Shown here one piece after another: positions 56,071 through 63,629 of a DNA stretch of 64,000 nucleotides. Made by a program: the position numbers and the translations under genes. Numbering within the stretch: the stretch's first letter is position 1; every line of letters begins with the position of its first letter. The notes beneath the pieces were generated by a model. That model saw nothing but the letters and a program-made list of their open reading frames with translations, was not told the origin of the DNA and did no database searches. Origin of the DNA: Microbacterium laevaniformans. Lineage in GTDB: Bacteria > Actinomycetota > Actinomycetes > Actinomycetales > Microbacteriaceae. The stretch is from positions 1,798,001 to 1,862,000 of the forward strand of contig NZ_JAFBCE010000001.1 of the NCBI RefSeq assembly GCF_016907555.1, written 5' to 3'.

Positions 56071-57231
56071 GTGACCGATTTCGATGCGACCGCATACCTG
56101 CCGGACGACCTGCTCGAGCGCATCCGCTCGCGTGCCGCCGCCGTGGATGCCGAGAACCGCTTCCCCACGGAGGATCTCGCGGAACTGACGGCGGCCGGAT
56201 ACCTCTCGATCCTCGTCCCCACCGCGTTGGGCGGCGCAGGTCTCGGGCTCGCGGAGGCCGCGGTGCTGCAGCAGCGGCTCGCGGGCGCCGCGCCGGCGAC
56301 GGCATTGGCGATCAACATGCACCTCGTGTGGACGGGAGTCGCGAAGGTGATGTCCGATCACGGCATCGATGACCTGCGGTTCGTGCAGACCGGCGCGGTC
56401 GCCGGCGAGGTCTTCGCGTTCGGCATCAGCGAGGCAGGAAACGATCTGGTTCTCTTCGGCAGCGACACGCAGGCGGTCCCCGCCGCCGACGGCTCGTACT
56501 CCTTCACGGGGACCAAGATCTTCACCTCGCTCGGGCCGGTGTGGACGCAGCTGGGTCTGCACGGACTCGACACGACCGACCCCGCGGATCCGAAGGTGGT
56601 CTACGCGTTCGTGCAACGTACCGACGCCGTCGAGACCCGTGACGACTGGGACACCATCGGCATGCGCGGTACGCAATCGCGCACGACGGTACTCAACGGC
56701 GCCGTGGCCCCCGCCGACCGTGTCGTTCGCCGCGTCGCGCCCGGCCCCAACCCCGATCCGATCGTCTTCGGCATCTTCAGCGTGTTCGAGGTGCTCCTGG
56801 CATCCGTCTACACCGGCGTCGCGCGCCGCGCGCTCGACCTGGCGGTCGCGGCGGCGAAGACGCGGACGTCGAAGAAGACCGGGCGCCCGTACAGCGACGA
56901 CCCCGACATCCGCTGGCGCATCGCGGAAATGGCGCTCGCCTACGACGGCCTGCTCCCCCAGGTCGCGGCGATCGCGCACGACGTGGACGCCCTCGTCGAT
57001 CACGGCGGGCAGTGGTTCCCCCGGCTGTCGGGTCTGAAGCACCGCGCGGTCGTGGCCGCCAAGCAGATCGTCGACGACGCGATGCTCGTCGCCGGAGGCT
57101 CGTCGTACTTCCAGCGCAACGAGCTCAGCCGCCTCTACCGCGACGTGCTCGCCGGCATGTTCCACCCGTCCGACCCCGAATCGGCGCACGCCACCGTCGC
57201 CGCCGCGTGGCTCGGCCCCGTCAGCTCCTGA
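56071..57231 (+). CDS. Acyl-CoA dehydrogenase family flavoprotein
   Basis: 386 residues with the three-domain ACAD layout: an N-terminal helical part, a central beta part with FGISEAGNDL and SFTGTKIFTS, and a C-terminal helical part (VYTGVARRALDLAV, DAMLVAGGSSYFQRNELSRLYRDV). The ending (SSYFQRNELSRLYRDVLAG) resembles the DszC/monooxygenase-like branch of flavin enzymes as much as beta-oxidation enzymes, so the reaction is open. GTG 56071 is chosen because the upstream frame crosses the divergent hypothetical gene. Confidence 0.88.
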   Translation: MTDFDATAYLPDDLLERIRSRAAAVDAENRFPTEDLAELTAAGYLSILVPTALGGAGLGLAEAAVLQQRLAGAAPATALAINMHLVWTGVAKVMSDHGIDDLRFVQTGAVAGEVFAFGISEAGNDLVLFGSDTQAVPAADGSYSFTGTKIFTSLGPVWTQLGLHGLDTTDPADPKVVYAFVQRTDAVETRDDWDTIGMRGTQSRTTVLNGAVAPADRVVRRVAPGPNPDPIVFGIFSVFEVLLASVYTGVARRALDLAVAAAKTRTSKKTGRPYSDDPDIRWRIAEMALAYDGLLPQVAAIAHDVDALVDHGGQWFPRLSGLKHRAVVAAKQIVDDAMLVAGGSSYFQRNELSRLYRDVLAGMFHPSDPESAHATVAAAWLGPVSS

Positions 57232-57286
57232 GCTGCCCTCGGCATCCGGCTGCGGCATCCACCCCGGGCATCCGCCCTGTTCAGAA

Positions 57287-57368
57287 CCGAACTGCAAGGG
57301 TTGCCGCGCGACACGCCGCCCGGATCCCGCCGCACCCGGCGTGTCGCGGCGACGGCCTTGCGATTCGG
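57287..57368. repeat. Imperfect 82-bp palindrome with a CGGCGTGTCGCG core
   Basis: Inner arms CGCGACACGCCG (57307-57318) and CGGCGTGTCGCG (57337-57348) are exact complements. Outer arms (57287-57299 and 57356-57368) match at 11 of 13 positions. It sits between the convergent acyl-CoA dehydrogenase and CsoR-family genes, and the core 13-mer occurs twice more at 53475 and 53496. It may work as a bidirectional terminator and looks like a REP-type dispersed repeat. Confidence 0.7.
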
Positions 57369-57390
57369 CCGGACCAGAGGGATGCCGCGG

Positions 57391-57663
57391 TCAGCGCGTC
57401 TCGAGGTCGTACGCCTTGAGGAGTTCGGCGACGGCGAGCTCGCGCTGATCGCCGCCCTCGGCGAACATGTGCGCGACGTGCGTGCGCAGATGATTATCGA
57501 TCAGCAGCTTGTCCAGTGACGCGAGCGCCCGCTGGATCGCACGGGACTGGGCGATGATGTCCATGCAGTAGTCCTCGTTCTCGATCATCTTGGCGAGCCC
57601 GCGCACCTGCCCCTCGAGGATGCGGGTGCGATGCAGGGCGCGCTTCTGGATGTCTTCGATCAC
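57391..57663 (-). CDS. CsoR/RcnR-family metal-sensing repressor
   Basis: 90-residue all-helical DUF156 repressor (HRTRILEGQVRGLAKMIE and ALASLDKLLIDNHL are typical). Candidate metal ligands are Cys33, His58 and His62. Copper sensors of the CsoR type have Cys-His-Cys, so the third position being His points toward the RcnR-like (Ni/Co) pattern or a divergent sensor. GTG 57663 is 6 bases after TATCCT (57670-57675). The regulated metal transporter is not adjacent; the divergent neighbour is a DUF445 membrane protein. Confidence 0.9.
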   Translation of the reverse strand: MIEDIQKRALHRTRILEGQVRGLAKMIENEDYCMDIIAQSRAIQRALASLDKLLIDNHLRTHVAHMFAEGGDQRELAVAELLKAYDLETR

Positions 57664-57669
57664 GCGGCC

Positions 57670-57691
57670 AGGATACGCCGCATGCGAGACT
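57670..57691. promoter_or_regulatory. Divergent leaderless promoters of the CsoR-family and DUF445 genes
   Basis: Minus-strand TATCCT (57670-57675) and plus-strand GAGACT (57686-57691) each stand exactly 6 bases before their start codons. The repressor could regulate both from here. Confidence 0.55.
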
Positions 57692-57697
57692 ACGGGC

Positions 57698-58969
57698 ATG
57701 GCGCGCACCCCCACCGAACTGCTCAGCCCGGCCGACCAGGAACGTCGCCGCGCGTTGCGTGTGATGAAGGGCGTCGCCCTCGGCGCACTGATCCTGATGG
57801 CGGTCGTGTTCGTCGTGGCGTTCATCCTGCAGGAGCGCTTCCCGTGGCTGCAGTACGTCCGCGCCGCGGCGGAGGGCGGCATGGTCGGCGCCCTGGCCGA
57901 CTGGTTCGCGGTGACCGCGCTGTTTCGTCACCCCCTCGGCATCCCCATCCCGCACACCGCGATCATCCCGCACCGCAAGGACGAGATCGGGCGCACCCTG
58001 GGCGAGTTCGTCGAGACGAACTTCCTCGAGGCGGGCGTCGTCCGCGCGAAGCTCGAGTCGACGCCCATCGCCCGGACGGCCGGTGCCTGGCTGCGCGATC
58101 CCGCGCACGCCGAGACCGTCGCGGCGGAGGCCTCGACGGTGGCCTCCGGCATCCTGCGCGCCCTCAGCGACGACGAGGTGCAGGATCTGATCAGCGACCT
58201 CGCGCGTGAGCACCTGCTCAGCCCGCATTGGGGACCGACCGTCGGCGCGTGGCTCGGTCGGGTCGTGCAGGCCGACGCGCACCGTGGCGCGGTCGATCTG
58301 GGCGTGGACAGCATCGCGACGTGGTTGCATGCCAACCACGCCGCCTTCAGCGGTCTGGTCTCCCGACGACTGCCCTCGTGGGTGCCGTCGGTCGCGATGC
58401 GCCTCGTCGATGACACCGTGTACAACGAGGCCGTGAAGTTCGTCGCCGCGATCCAGGACGACCCCGACCACCCCGCGCGGCGCGCCGTCGACGGCTACCT
58501 CGCGCGCCTCGCCGACAACCTGCAGAGCGATCCGACGACGATCGCGCGACTCGAAGAGGCCAAGTCGGCCGTCTTCGACAGCCCGCGCGTGCGCGAGCTG
58601 GCCGCCGAGGCGTGGAACACGGCCAAGGTGGGCCTCCTCACCGCCCTGGCAGATCCCGCCAGCGGGCTGCGCCTACGCGTGAGCGCAGCGCTGGTCGAGA
58701 TCGGCGAGCGCCTGTCGACGGATGCCGCGCTCCAGCACCGTGTGGATGATCGCATCGCGGGGGCCGCGGTGTTCGTCGTGGATCGGTACCGCCACGACAT
58801 CGCCTCGATCATCACCGACACCGTGGAGAAGTGGGATCCCGCCGAGACCACCGAGAAGATCGAGCTGATGGTCGGACGCGACCTGCAGTACATCCGCCTC
58901 AACGGCACGATCGTGGGCGCCCTGGCCGGACTCGTCATCTTCGCCGTCGCGCACGCGCTGCTGGGCTGA
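57698..58969 (+). CDS. DUF445 family membrane-anchored protein
   Basis: 423 residues. A membrane segment near the N terminus (about 26-48, GVALGALILMAVVFVVAFIL) is followed by the DUF445 hallmark EGGMVGALADWFAVTALFRHPLGIPIPHTAIIP. A long amphipathic helical region and a final hydrophobic segment (NGTIVGALAGLVIFAVAHALL) complete it. The family is linked to membrane integrity but has no defined activity. ATG 57698 is placed by the spacing rule from GAGACT. Confidence 0.88.
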   Translation: MARTPTELLSPADQERRRALRVMKGVALGALILMAVVFVVAFILQERFPWLQYVRAAAEGGMVGALADWFAVTALFRHPLGIPIPHTAIIPHRKDEIGRTLGEFVETNFLEAGVVRAKLESTPIARTAGAWLRDPAHAETVAAEASTVASGILRALSDDEVQDLISDLAREHLLSPHWGPTVGAWLGRVVQADAHRGAVDLGVDSIATWLHANHAAFSGLVSRRLPSWVPSVAMRLVDDTVYNEAVKFVAAIQDDPDHPARRAVDGYLARLADNLQSDPTTIARLEEAKSAVFDSPRVRELAAEAWNTAKVGLLTALADPASGLRLRVSAALVEIGERLSTDAALQHRVDDRIAGAAVFVVDRYRHDIASIITDTVEKWDPAETTEKIELMVGRDLQYIRLNGTIVGALAGLVIFAVAHALLG

Positions 58970-59058
58970 GCACACGTGTTCGGGGGACGGTTGGGGACGG
59001 CCGGTGAACGCACGCGCGCCTCTGGCTGGCCGCGACCCGGCGCAGTAGCCTGACGGAC

Positions 59059-59403
59059 ATGGGCGAACCGGCGGACGAGCTGCTGTTCACCTACGGCACG
59101 CTCCAGTATGCCGAGGTGCAGCTGGACACCTTCGGGCGCCTGATCGCGGGCGAGCCCGACGTGCTGCCCGGCTACACCATCGACTACGTCGAGATCGAGG
59201 ACCAGCGCGTCGTCGACCTGTCGGGCGCCTCTGTGCATCCGGTGCTGCGCGAGACCGGCAGCCCGCTGGACAAAGTGGTCGGCCGCGTTCTGCACCTCAC
59301 GGCCGATGAAGTGGATGCCGCCGACGAGTACGAAGTGTCGCTGTACCGCCGCGTGCGGGTGACGCTGGGAAGCGGGCGCACCGCCTGGGTGTACGTCGGC
59401 TGA
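59059..59403 (+). CDS. Gamma-glutamylcyclotransferase-like (AIG2/GGCT) protein
   Basis: 114 residues of the small GGCT fold. The substrate-loop motif is LLFTYGTLQ at residues 9-17; the catalytic Glu is expected in ADEVDAADEYE. Actinobacterial members may act on gamma-glutamyl or related amine adducts. ATG 59059 is 7 bases after TAGCCT (59046-59051). Its stop shares one base with the ATG of the arginase-family gene, suggesting a joint role with it and SixA as a three-gene unit. Confidence 0.87.
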   Translation: MGEPADELLFTYGTLQYAEVQLDTFGRLIAGEPDVLPGYTIDYVEIEDQRVVDLSGASVHPVLRETGSPLDKVVGRVLHLTADEVDAADEYEVSLYRRVRVTLGSGRTAWVYVG

Positions 59404-60317
59404 TGACGGCTGCCCTGTCCCACGACCCGCTCTGGCCGCGCGCCGGCGACTGGCCCGCGCTCGAGGAGGCGTCGGCGGCCGAGCGCCTCGACGCCGTGCT
59501 GCTGGGGCTGCCGGCCTCTCACACATCGCTCTCACCCACCGGCGCCGACGCGACGCCCGGCGCGGTCCGTGAGGCGCTGCGCCGGTACAGCCCGACCCTC
59601 CTGGGGCCGCCACCCGTCGATCTCGCCGCCGCCCTCCGCTTGGCCGACGCGGGCGATGTCGCCGAGCCCGACGGCTCCGAGGGCGAGGCGCGCGTGCGCG
59701 GCCGCACCGCCGAGCTGACGGCGCGCACCGCGCTGCTGATCGCGCTCGGCGGCGACAATTCCGTCACGTACGCGACGGCCCAGGGCGCCGGTGCCGCCGG
59801 TCTCATCACGCTGGACGCGCACTTCGACCTGCGCGACGGCGTCTCCAACGGCTCCCCCGTGCGTCGCCTCGTCGACGACGGCCTCGACCCGACGCGCATC
59901 GTGCAGATCGGCATCGCCGACTTCGCCGATTCCGCGGCGTACGCCCAGCGCGCCGCCGACCTCGGCATCCGTGTCGTCACCCTCGACGAGCTTCGTCGGC
60001 GCGGCGCGCACGACGTGATCGCCGAGGCGCGCGAGGTGGCCGGGCGCGGGGATGGCGGCATCCATCTCGACATCGACGTGGACGTCTGCGATCGTGCGGT
60101 GGCACCCGGCTGCCCGGCGTCGGTTCCCGGTGGCCTGCAGGCGTGGGAGCTGCGGACGCTCGTGCGCGGCGTGGCCGCCGACGCCGGCGTGCGCAGCGCG
60201 GATATCGTCGAAGTGGATGCCGCGGCCGACGCGGCCGACGGGCGCACCGTGCGCCTGACCGCGCTGTGTGTGCTGGAGCTGCTGGCCGGCCTGCACCGAC
60301 GAAAGGTCACTGTATGA
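59403..60317 (+). CDS. Ureohydrolase (arginase/formimidoylglutamase) family protein, HutG-like
   Basis: 304 residues of the arginase fold. Manganese-site motifs: GGDNS (about residue 118, where arginases have GGDHS), DAHFDLRD and DIDVDVCD. Replacement of the first His by Asn weakens one metal site; my recollection is that HutG-like actinobacterial proteins share it. Neighbourhood with hutH suggests formimidoylglutamate hydrolysis to glutamate and formamide, but agmatine or guanidino substrates remain possible. The start overlaps the previous stop; the stop overlaps sixA (ATGA). Confidence 0.8.
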   Translation: MTAALSHDPLWPRAGDWPALEEASAAERLDAVLLGLPASHTSLSPTGADATPGAVREALRRYSPTLLGPPPVDLAAALRLADAGDVAEPDGSEGEARVRGRTAELTARTALLIALGGDNSVTYATAQGAGAAGLITLDAHFDLRDGVSNGSPVRRLVDDGLDPTRIVQIGIADFADSAAYAQRAADLGIRVVTLDELRRRGAHDVIAEAREVAGRGDGGIHLDIDVDVCDRAVAPGCPASVPGGLQAWELRTLVRGVAADAGVRSADIVEVDAAADAADGRTVRLTALCVLELLAGLHRRKVTV

Positions 60318-60781
60318 CGACGCTCGTGCTCGTCCGCCACGCCAAGAGCGACTGGGGCGATCCCGGTCTCGACGATCACGACCGCCCGCTCAACGAGCGG
60401 GGCCTGCGCGACGCACCCGTGCTCGCGGAGCGGCTGGCCGGCACCGGCATCCGGCTCGCGGCCATCCTGTCGTCGACCGCGCTGCGCGCCCGCACGACGG
60501 CCTCCTTCTTCGCCTCCGCGTTCGGCCTCGACACGGAGCTGGACGGCGACCTGTACGGCGCCGCGGCGGCCACGCTCCTGCGGGCGGCAGCCGGCCGTGG
60601 CGTCCCGGCCGTCATGGTCGTCGCGCACGACCCGGGGATGACCGCGCTCGCGGAGCGGCTCTCCGGCGGCGGGATCGGTCATATGCCGACCTGTGCCGTC
60701 GCGACGTTCGTGTGGTCCACCGACGACTGGGATGTCGCGACGGCGACGGATCCGCAGGAGTGGAGCTTCGACCGCCCCTGA
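60314..60781 (+). CDS. sixA: Phosphohistidine phosphatase SixA-like protein
   Basis: 155-residue histidine phosphatase. The RHG-type motif reads LVRHAKSDWG (catalytic His at about residue 9), the second arginine is in STALRARTTAS, and the partner His is in VVAHDPGMT. SixA dephosphorylates histidine-phosphorylated proteins in E. coli; the target here is unknown. Coupled to the ureohydrolase gene by ATGA. A strong 14-bp hairpin follows. Confidence 0.9.
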   Translation: MTTLVLVRHAKSDWGDPGLDDHDRPLNERGLRDAPVLAERLAGTGIRLAAILSSTALRARTTASFFASAFGLDTELDGDLYGAAAATLLRAAAGRGVPAVMVVAHDPGMTALAERLSGGGIGHMPTCAVATFVWSTDDWDVATATDPQEWSFDRP

Positions 60782-60796
60782 CGCCGTGCGGCACGG

Positions 60797-60830
60797 GGCG
60801 TTTCGACTCGCGGCGCCGAGTCGAAACGCC
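60797..60830. terminator. Perfect 14-bp hairpin between sixA and the hut remnant
   Basis: GGCGTTTCGACTCG (60797-60810) pairs with CGAGTCGAAACGCC (60817-60830) around a 6-base loop. It is the best hairpin of the window, placed between convergent transcription units; its last base is the first base of the hutI stop codon. Confidence 0.85.
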
Positions 60831-61174
60831 TACGCGATCAGCTCCCCGCCGCGGTAGACGGCGCGCACCAGCGGCACCCCCGGGCGGTACGCGAGGTGCG
60901 TCCGCGTCGGCGCATCGAGCAGCACCAGGTCGGCCCGCGTGCCGAGGGTGAGGGAGCCCACATCGCTGCGGCGCAGGGCCCCGCCGTAGACGACGAGGTC
61001 TTCGGGGTGTTCGGCGACCTCGGGGTCGAGGTTGTTCATCAGCATCCGCTTCGCGGCTTCGGCGCCTCAGCTCTTGGCCGTCCGCTCGCCCCCACGCGGG
61101 GCGCGGACGGGGCCGCGGCTCGACGCCGCCCGGTTCACAACTCCGGAGTTCTGGGCGTCAACGGGTGATGTCAT
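60830..61174 (-). pseudogene. hutU-hutI fusion remnant (urocanate hydratase start joined to imidazolonepropionase end)
   Basis: Reading from ATG 61174 (AGGAG upstream), codons match the beginning of urocanate hydratase: PVRAPRG, then [22 protein letters not shown]. Right after VYGG, near 60985, the frame becomes the end of imidazolonepropionase: [32 protein letters not shown]. About 115 codons remain of what should be two genes of roughly 550 and 400 codons. A TGA stop at 61067-61069 stands where hutU proteins normally have Trp. So a large in-frame deletion and a nonsense change are present. It follows hutH, as hutU normally does. Confidence 0.88.
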
Positions 61175-61217
61175 CGTGATCTCCTTCGATCAGGGACGGT
61201 TGTCCGGAGTTGTGAAC
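61133..61217. repeat. 15-bp inverted repeat across the hutH stop and hutU start
   Basis: GTTCACAACTCCGGA (61133-61147) and TCCGGAGTTGTGAAC (61203-61217) are exact complements 55 bases apart. One arm lies in the last codons of hutH, the other in the first codons of the hutU remnant, so the hutU ribosome site is in the loop. Confidence 0.75.
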
Positions 61218-62761
61218 GCAGCGTCGGCGACCGCGCCGGACAGCACGAGCGCGGTGGCGGCTTCGAGGTCGGGGCTGACGAACCGGTCGGGCCCGGGCCC
61301 TGCGATGCCCGCGGCGCGCACCGCGGCCCGCACCGCGCCGGTGGCGGGCCCCGGCTGCAACGGCGCCCGCAGGTCGAGGGCTCGGCACCCGGTGACGAGT
61401 TCGATCGCGAGCACCCGGGCGAGTCCGTCGACGGCGCGGCGGAGCTTGCGTGCGGCGGCCCACCCCATCGACACGTGATCTTCCTGCATCGCCGACGAGG
61501 GGATGGAGTCGACGGATGCCGGGACCGCCAGCCGCTTGAGCTCCGAGACGATCCCCGCGGCCGCGTACTGCGCGATCATGAGCCCCGAATCGACGCCGAC
61601 CTCGTCGGCGAGGAACGGCGGCAGACCATGGCTGCGGGTGCGATCGAGCGCCCGGTCGGTGCGACGTTCGGCGATCGAGGCGAGGTCGGCGACGGCGATC
61701 GCGAGGAAGTCGAGCACGTACGCGACGGGGGCGCCGTGGAAGTTGCCGTTGGATTCGACGCGGCCGTCGCCGGTGACGACCGGGTTGTCGACGGCGGAGG
61801 CCAGCTCCCGCTCGGCGATGGTGCGGGCGTGAGCGACGGTGTCGCGCGCGGCGCCGTGCACCTGCGGCGAGCAGCGCAGCGAGTACGCGTCCTGCACGCG
61901 CGTGCAGACCGCCGGGTCGCGGTGACTCGCAACCAGCGGCGAGTCGGCGAGCAGGGCGCGCAGGTTCGCCGCCGACGCCGCCTGTCCGCTCTGCGGGCGC
62001 AGCGCCATCAGGTCGGCGGCGAACACCGCGTCGGTGCCGAGCTGACTCTCGATCGAGAGGGCGGCGGTGATGTCGGCGACGGTGAGCAGATTGTCGAGGT
62101 CGCAGAGGGCGAGAGTGAGCATGCCGAGCATGCCGTCGGTGCCGTTGATGAGGGCGAGCCCCTCCTTCTCCTCCAGCACGAGGGGCGCGATGCCGGCGTC
62201 GGCGAGGGCGTTGGATGCCGCCACGAGCGCGCCCGTGCGATCGCGCACCTCCCCTTCGCCGAGGGCCGCCAGCGCGAGGTGCGAAAGAGGGGCGAGATCG
62301 CCGGAGCATCCGAGCGAGCCGTACTCCCGCACGATCGGGGTGATGCCGGCGTTGAGCATCGCGGCGTAGGTCTCGACGACGACCGGGCGCACGCCCGTGT
62401 GTCCGGTCGCGAGAGTCTGCAGGCGCAGCAGGTGCAGGGCGCGCACGACTTCGCGTTCCACCTCCGCCCCGGTGCCGGCCGCGTGGGAGCGGATGAGGCT
62501 CGCCTGCAGCTGACGGCGTCGCTCCGGCGCGATGAAGGTCGTCGCCAGCGCGCCGAAGCCGGTCGAGATGCCGTAGTGCGGCTCCGGGTCGTCGGCCAGG
62601 CGCTCGATGAGCTCCCGCGCCGCGCCGATCCGCGTCCAGGCGTCGGCGGCGATCTCGACCGCGGCGCCGTGGCGGGCCACGGCGACGACCTCAGCGGGTG
62701 TCAGTGGGCGCGCGCCGACGAGGACGTGATCGGCAAGGGTCGAAGCGGCGACGGTGGTCAT
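61190..62761 (-). CDS. hutH: Histidine ammonia-lyase
   Basis: Removes ammonia from histidine to give urocanate. 523 residues, a normal length. The MIO-forming triad reads CSG in GSLGCSGDLAPLSH instead of the common ASG, which I recall as usual for actinobacterial enzymes. YGISTGFG, the NGTDGMLG motif, the VDNPVVTGDG and NGNFHG segments and QEDHVSMG are intact. ATG 62761 is chosen; the long upstream extension crosses the iclR gene. With hutU and hutI broken here, urocanate has no local route onward. Confidence 0.95.
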   Translation of the reverse strand: MTTVAASTLADHVLVGARPLTPAEVVAVARHGAAVEIAADAWTRIGAARELIERLADDPEPHYGISTGFGALATTFIAPERRRQLQASLIRSHAAGTGAEVEREVVRALHLLRLQTLATGHTGVRPVVVETYAAMLNAGITPIVREYGSLGCSGDLAPLSHLALAALGEGEVRDRTGALVAASNALADAGIAPLVLEEKEGLALINGTDGMLGMLTLALCDLDNLLTVADITAALSIESQLGTDAVFAADLMALRPQSGQAASAANLRALLADSPLVASHRDPAVCTRVQDAYSLRCSPQVHGAARDTVAHARTIAERELASAVDNPVVTGDGRVESNGNFHGAPVAYVLDFLAIAVADLASIAERRTDRALDRTRSHGLPPFLADEVGVDSGLMIAQYAAAGIVSELKRLAVPASVDSIPSSAMQEDHVSMGWAAARKLRRAVDGLARVLAIELVTGCRALDLRAPLQPGPATGAVRAAVRAAGIAGPGPDRFVSPDLEAATALVLSGAVADAAFTTPDNRP

Positions 62762-62819
62762 GTCCCGATTCCATCCCGGTTCTGCCCCCGCGGCCACACG
62801 AGCGTGGCATTCTGTGTCT
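62762..62819. promoter_or_regulatory. Divergent hutH/iclR-type promoter region
   Basis: CATTCT (62808-62813) is 6 bases from GTG 62820 of the regulator. On the other strand CAGAAT (62809-62814) may be the hutH -10 with a leader of about 40 bases. GTCTG/CAGAC arms around 62816-62831 form a small inverted repeat at the regulator's start, a possible IclR-family site. Confidence 0.5.
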
Positions 62820-63611
62820 GTGATCCCAGACAACACCGGCGATGCGGGTTCGTCGCCGGCCCCCGCGCAAGTCCCCGCCACAGATCAGACGCTGCGGATC
62901 CTCTCCTACCTCGCACGCCAGCGCGGACCGGTCGCCGCGCGGACGATCTCCGACAGTCTCGGCATCCCCCGCTCCAGCGTCTACCACCTGCTGGCGGCGA
63001 TGGCGGCGCACGGATTCGTGGTGCATCTGCCCGACGATCGGCGCTGGGGGCTGGGGACGGCCGCGTTCGAGCTGGCCGGCGGCTACGCCCGCCAGCAGCC
63101 TCTCGCTCGTCTCGGCCGGCCGCTCGTGGCGGGCCTGTCGGACCGTGTCGGCGAGAGTGCGCATCTGGCGGTCATGACCGGCCGCGACGTCCTCTACATC
63201 GTCGAGGAGCGCGCGCCGCGCCGCCCTGCGCTCGTCACGGACGTGGGTGTGCGGCTGCCGGCTCACCTCACGGCGACGGGACGAGCGATGCTCGCCGCTC
63301 TGCCGCGCGAGCAGGTGCGCGCGCTCTACCCGGATGCCGCGGCCTTCGCCGACCGCACGGGTCGCGGATCGCGGCGCCCCGCCGAGCTTCGCGAGCTGCT
63401 CGTGCGCACGCGTGCCGACGGCTTCGCGAGCGAGGACGGGGAGGTGACGCTGGAGTTCCGCTCGGTCGCCGTGGCGGTGCGGGACCATGCCGGCTGGCCG
63501 GTCGCGGCGATCGCCCTCACCTGGCCGGCGGGGTCGGCGCTGCGGAAGGACGCGCTCGTCGCCGACATCCGCGCGGCCGCCGACGAACTGCGTCGGCGGC
63601 TGTACGGCTGA
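62820..63611 (+). CDS. IclR-family transcriptional regulator
   Basis: 263 residues. The N-terminal winged helix-turn-helix (DQTLRILSYLARQRGPVAARTISDSLGIPRSSVYHLLAAM) is followed by an IclR effector domain (LVAGLSDRVGESAHLAVM through DGFASEDGEVTLEFRSVAVAV). It is divergent from hutH, so it likely controls histidine breakdown in response to histidine or urocanate; this is positional inference. GTG 62820 is used because the -10-like CATTCT is 6 bases before it; starts at 62754-62760 would overlap hutH. Confidence 0.9.
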   Translation: MIPDNTGDAGSSPAPAQVPATDQTLRILSYLARQRGPVAARTISDSLGIPRSSVYHLLAAMAAHGFVVHLPDDRRWGLGTAAFELAGGYARQQPLARLGRPLVAGLSDRVGESAHLAVMTGRDVLYIVEERAPRRPALVTDVGVRLPAHLTATGRAMLAALPREQVRALYPDAAAFADRTGRGSRRPAELRELLVRTRADGFASEDGEVTLEFRSVAVAVRDHAGWPVAAIALTWPAGSALRKDALVADIRAAADELRRRLYG

Positions 63612-63629
63612 GGCCGCGCCCGGCCGCGC

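Noticed and set aside
60830-61045. A 71-residue independent small protein starting at ATG 61045
   Set aside because: The sequence is explained as the readable part of the hutU-hutI fusion after its internal stop; there is no separate ribosome site or promoter.
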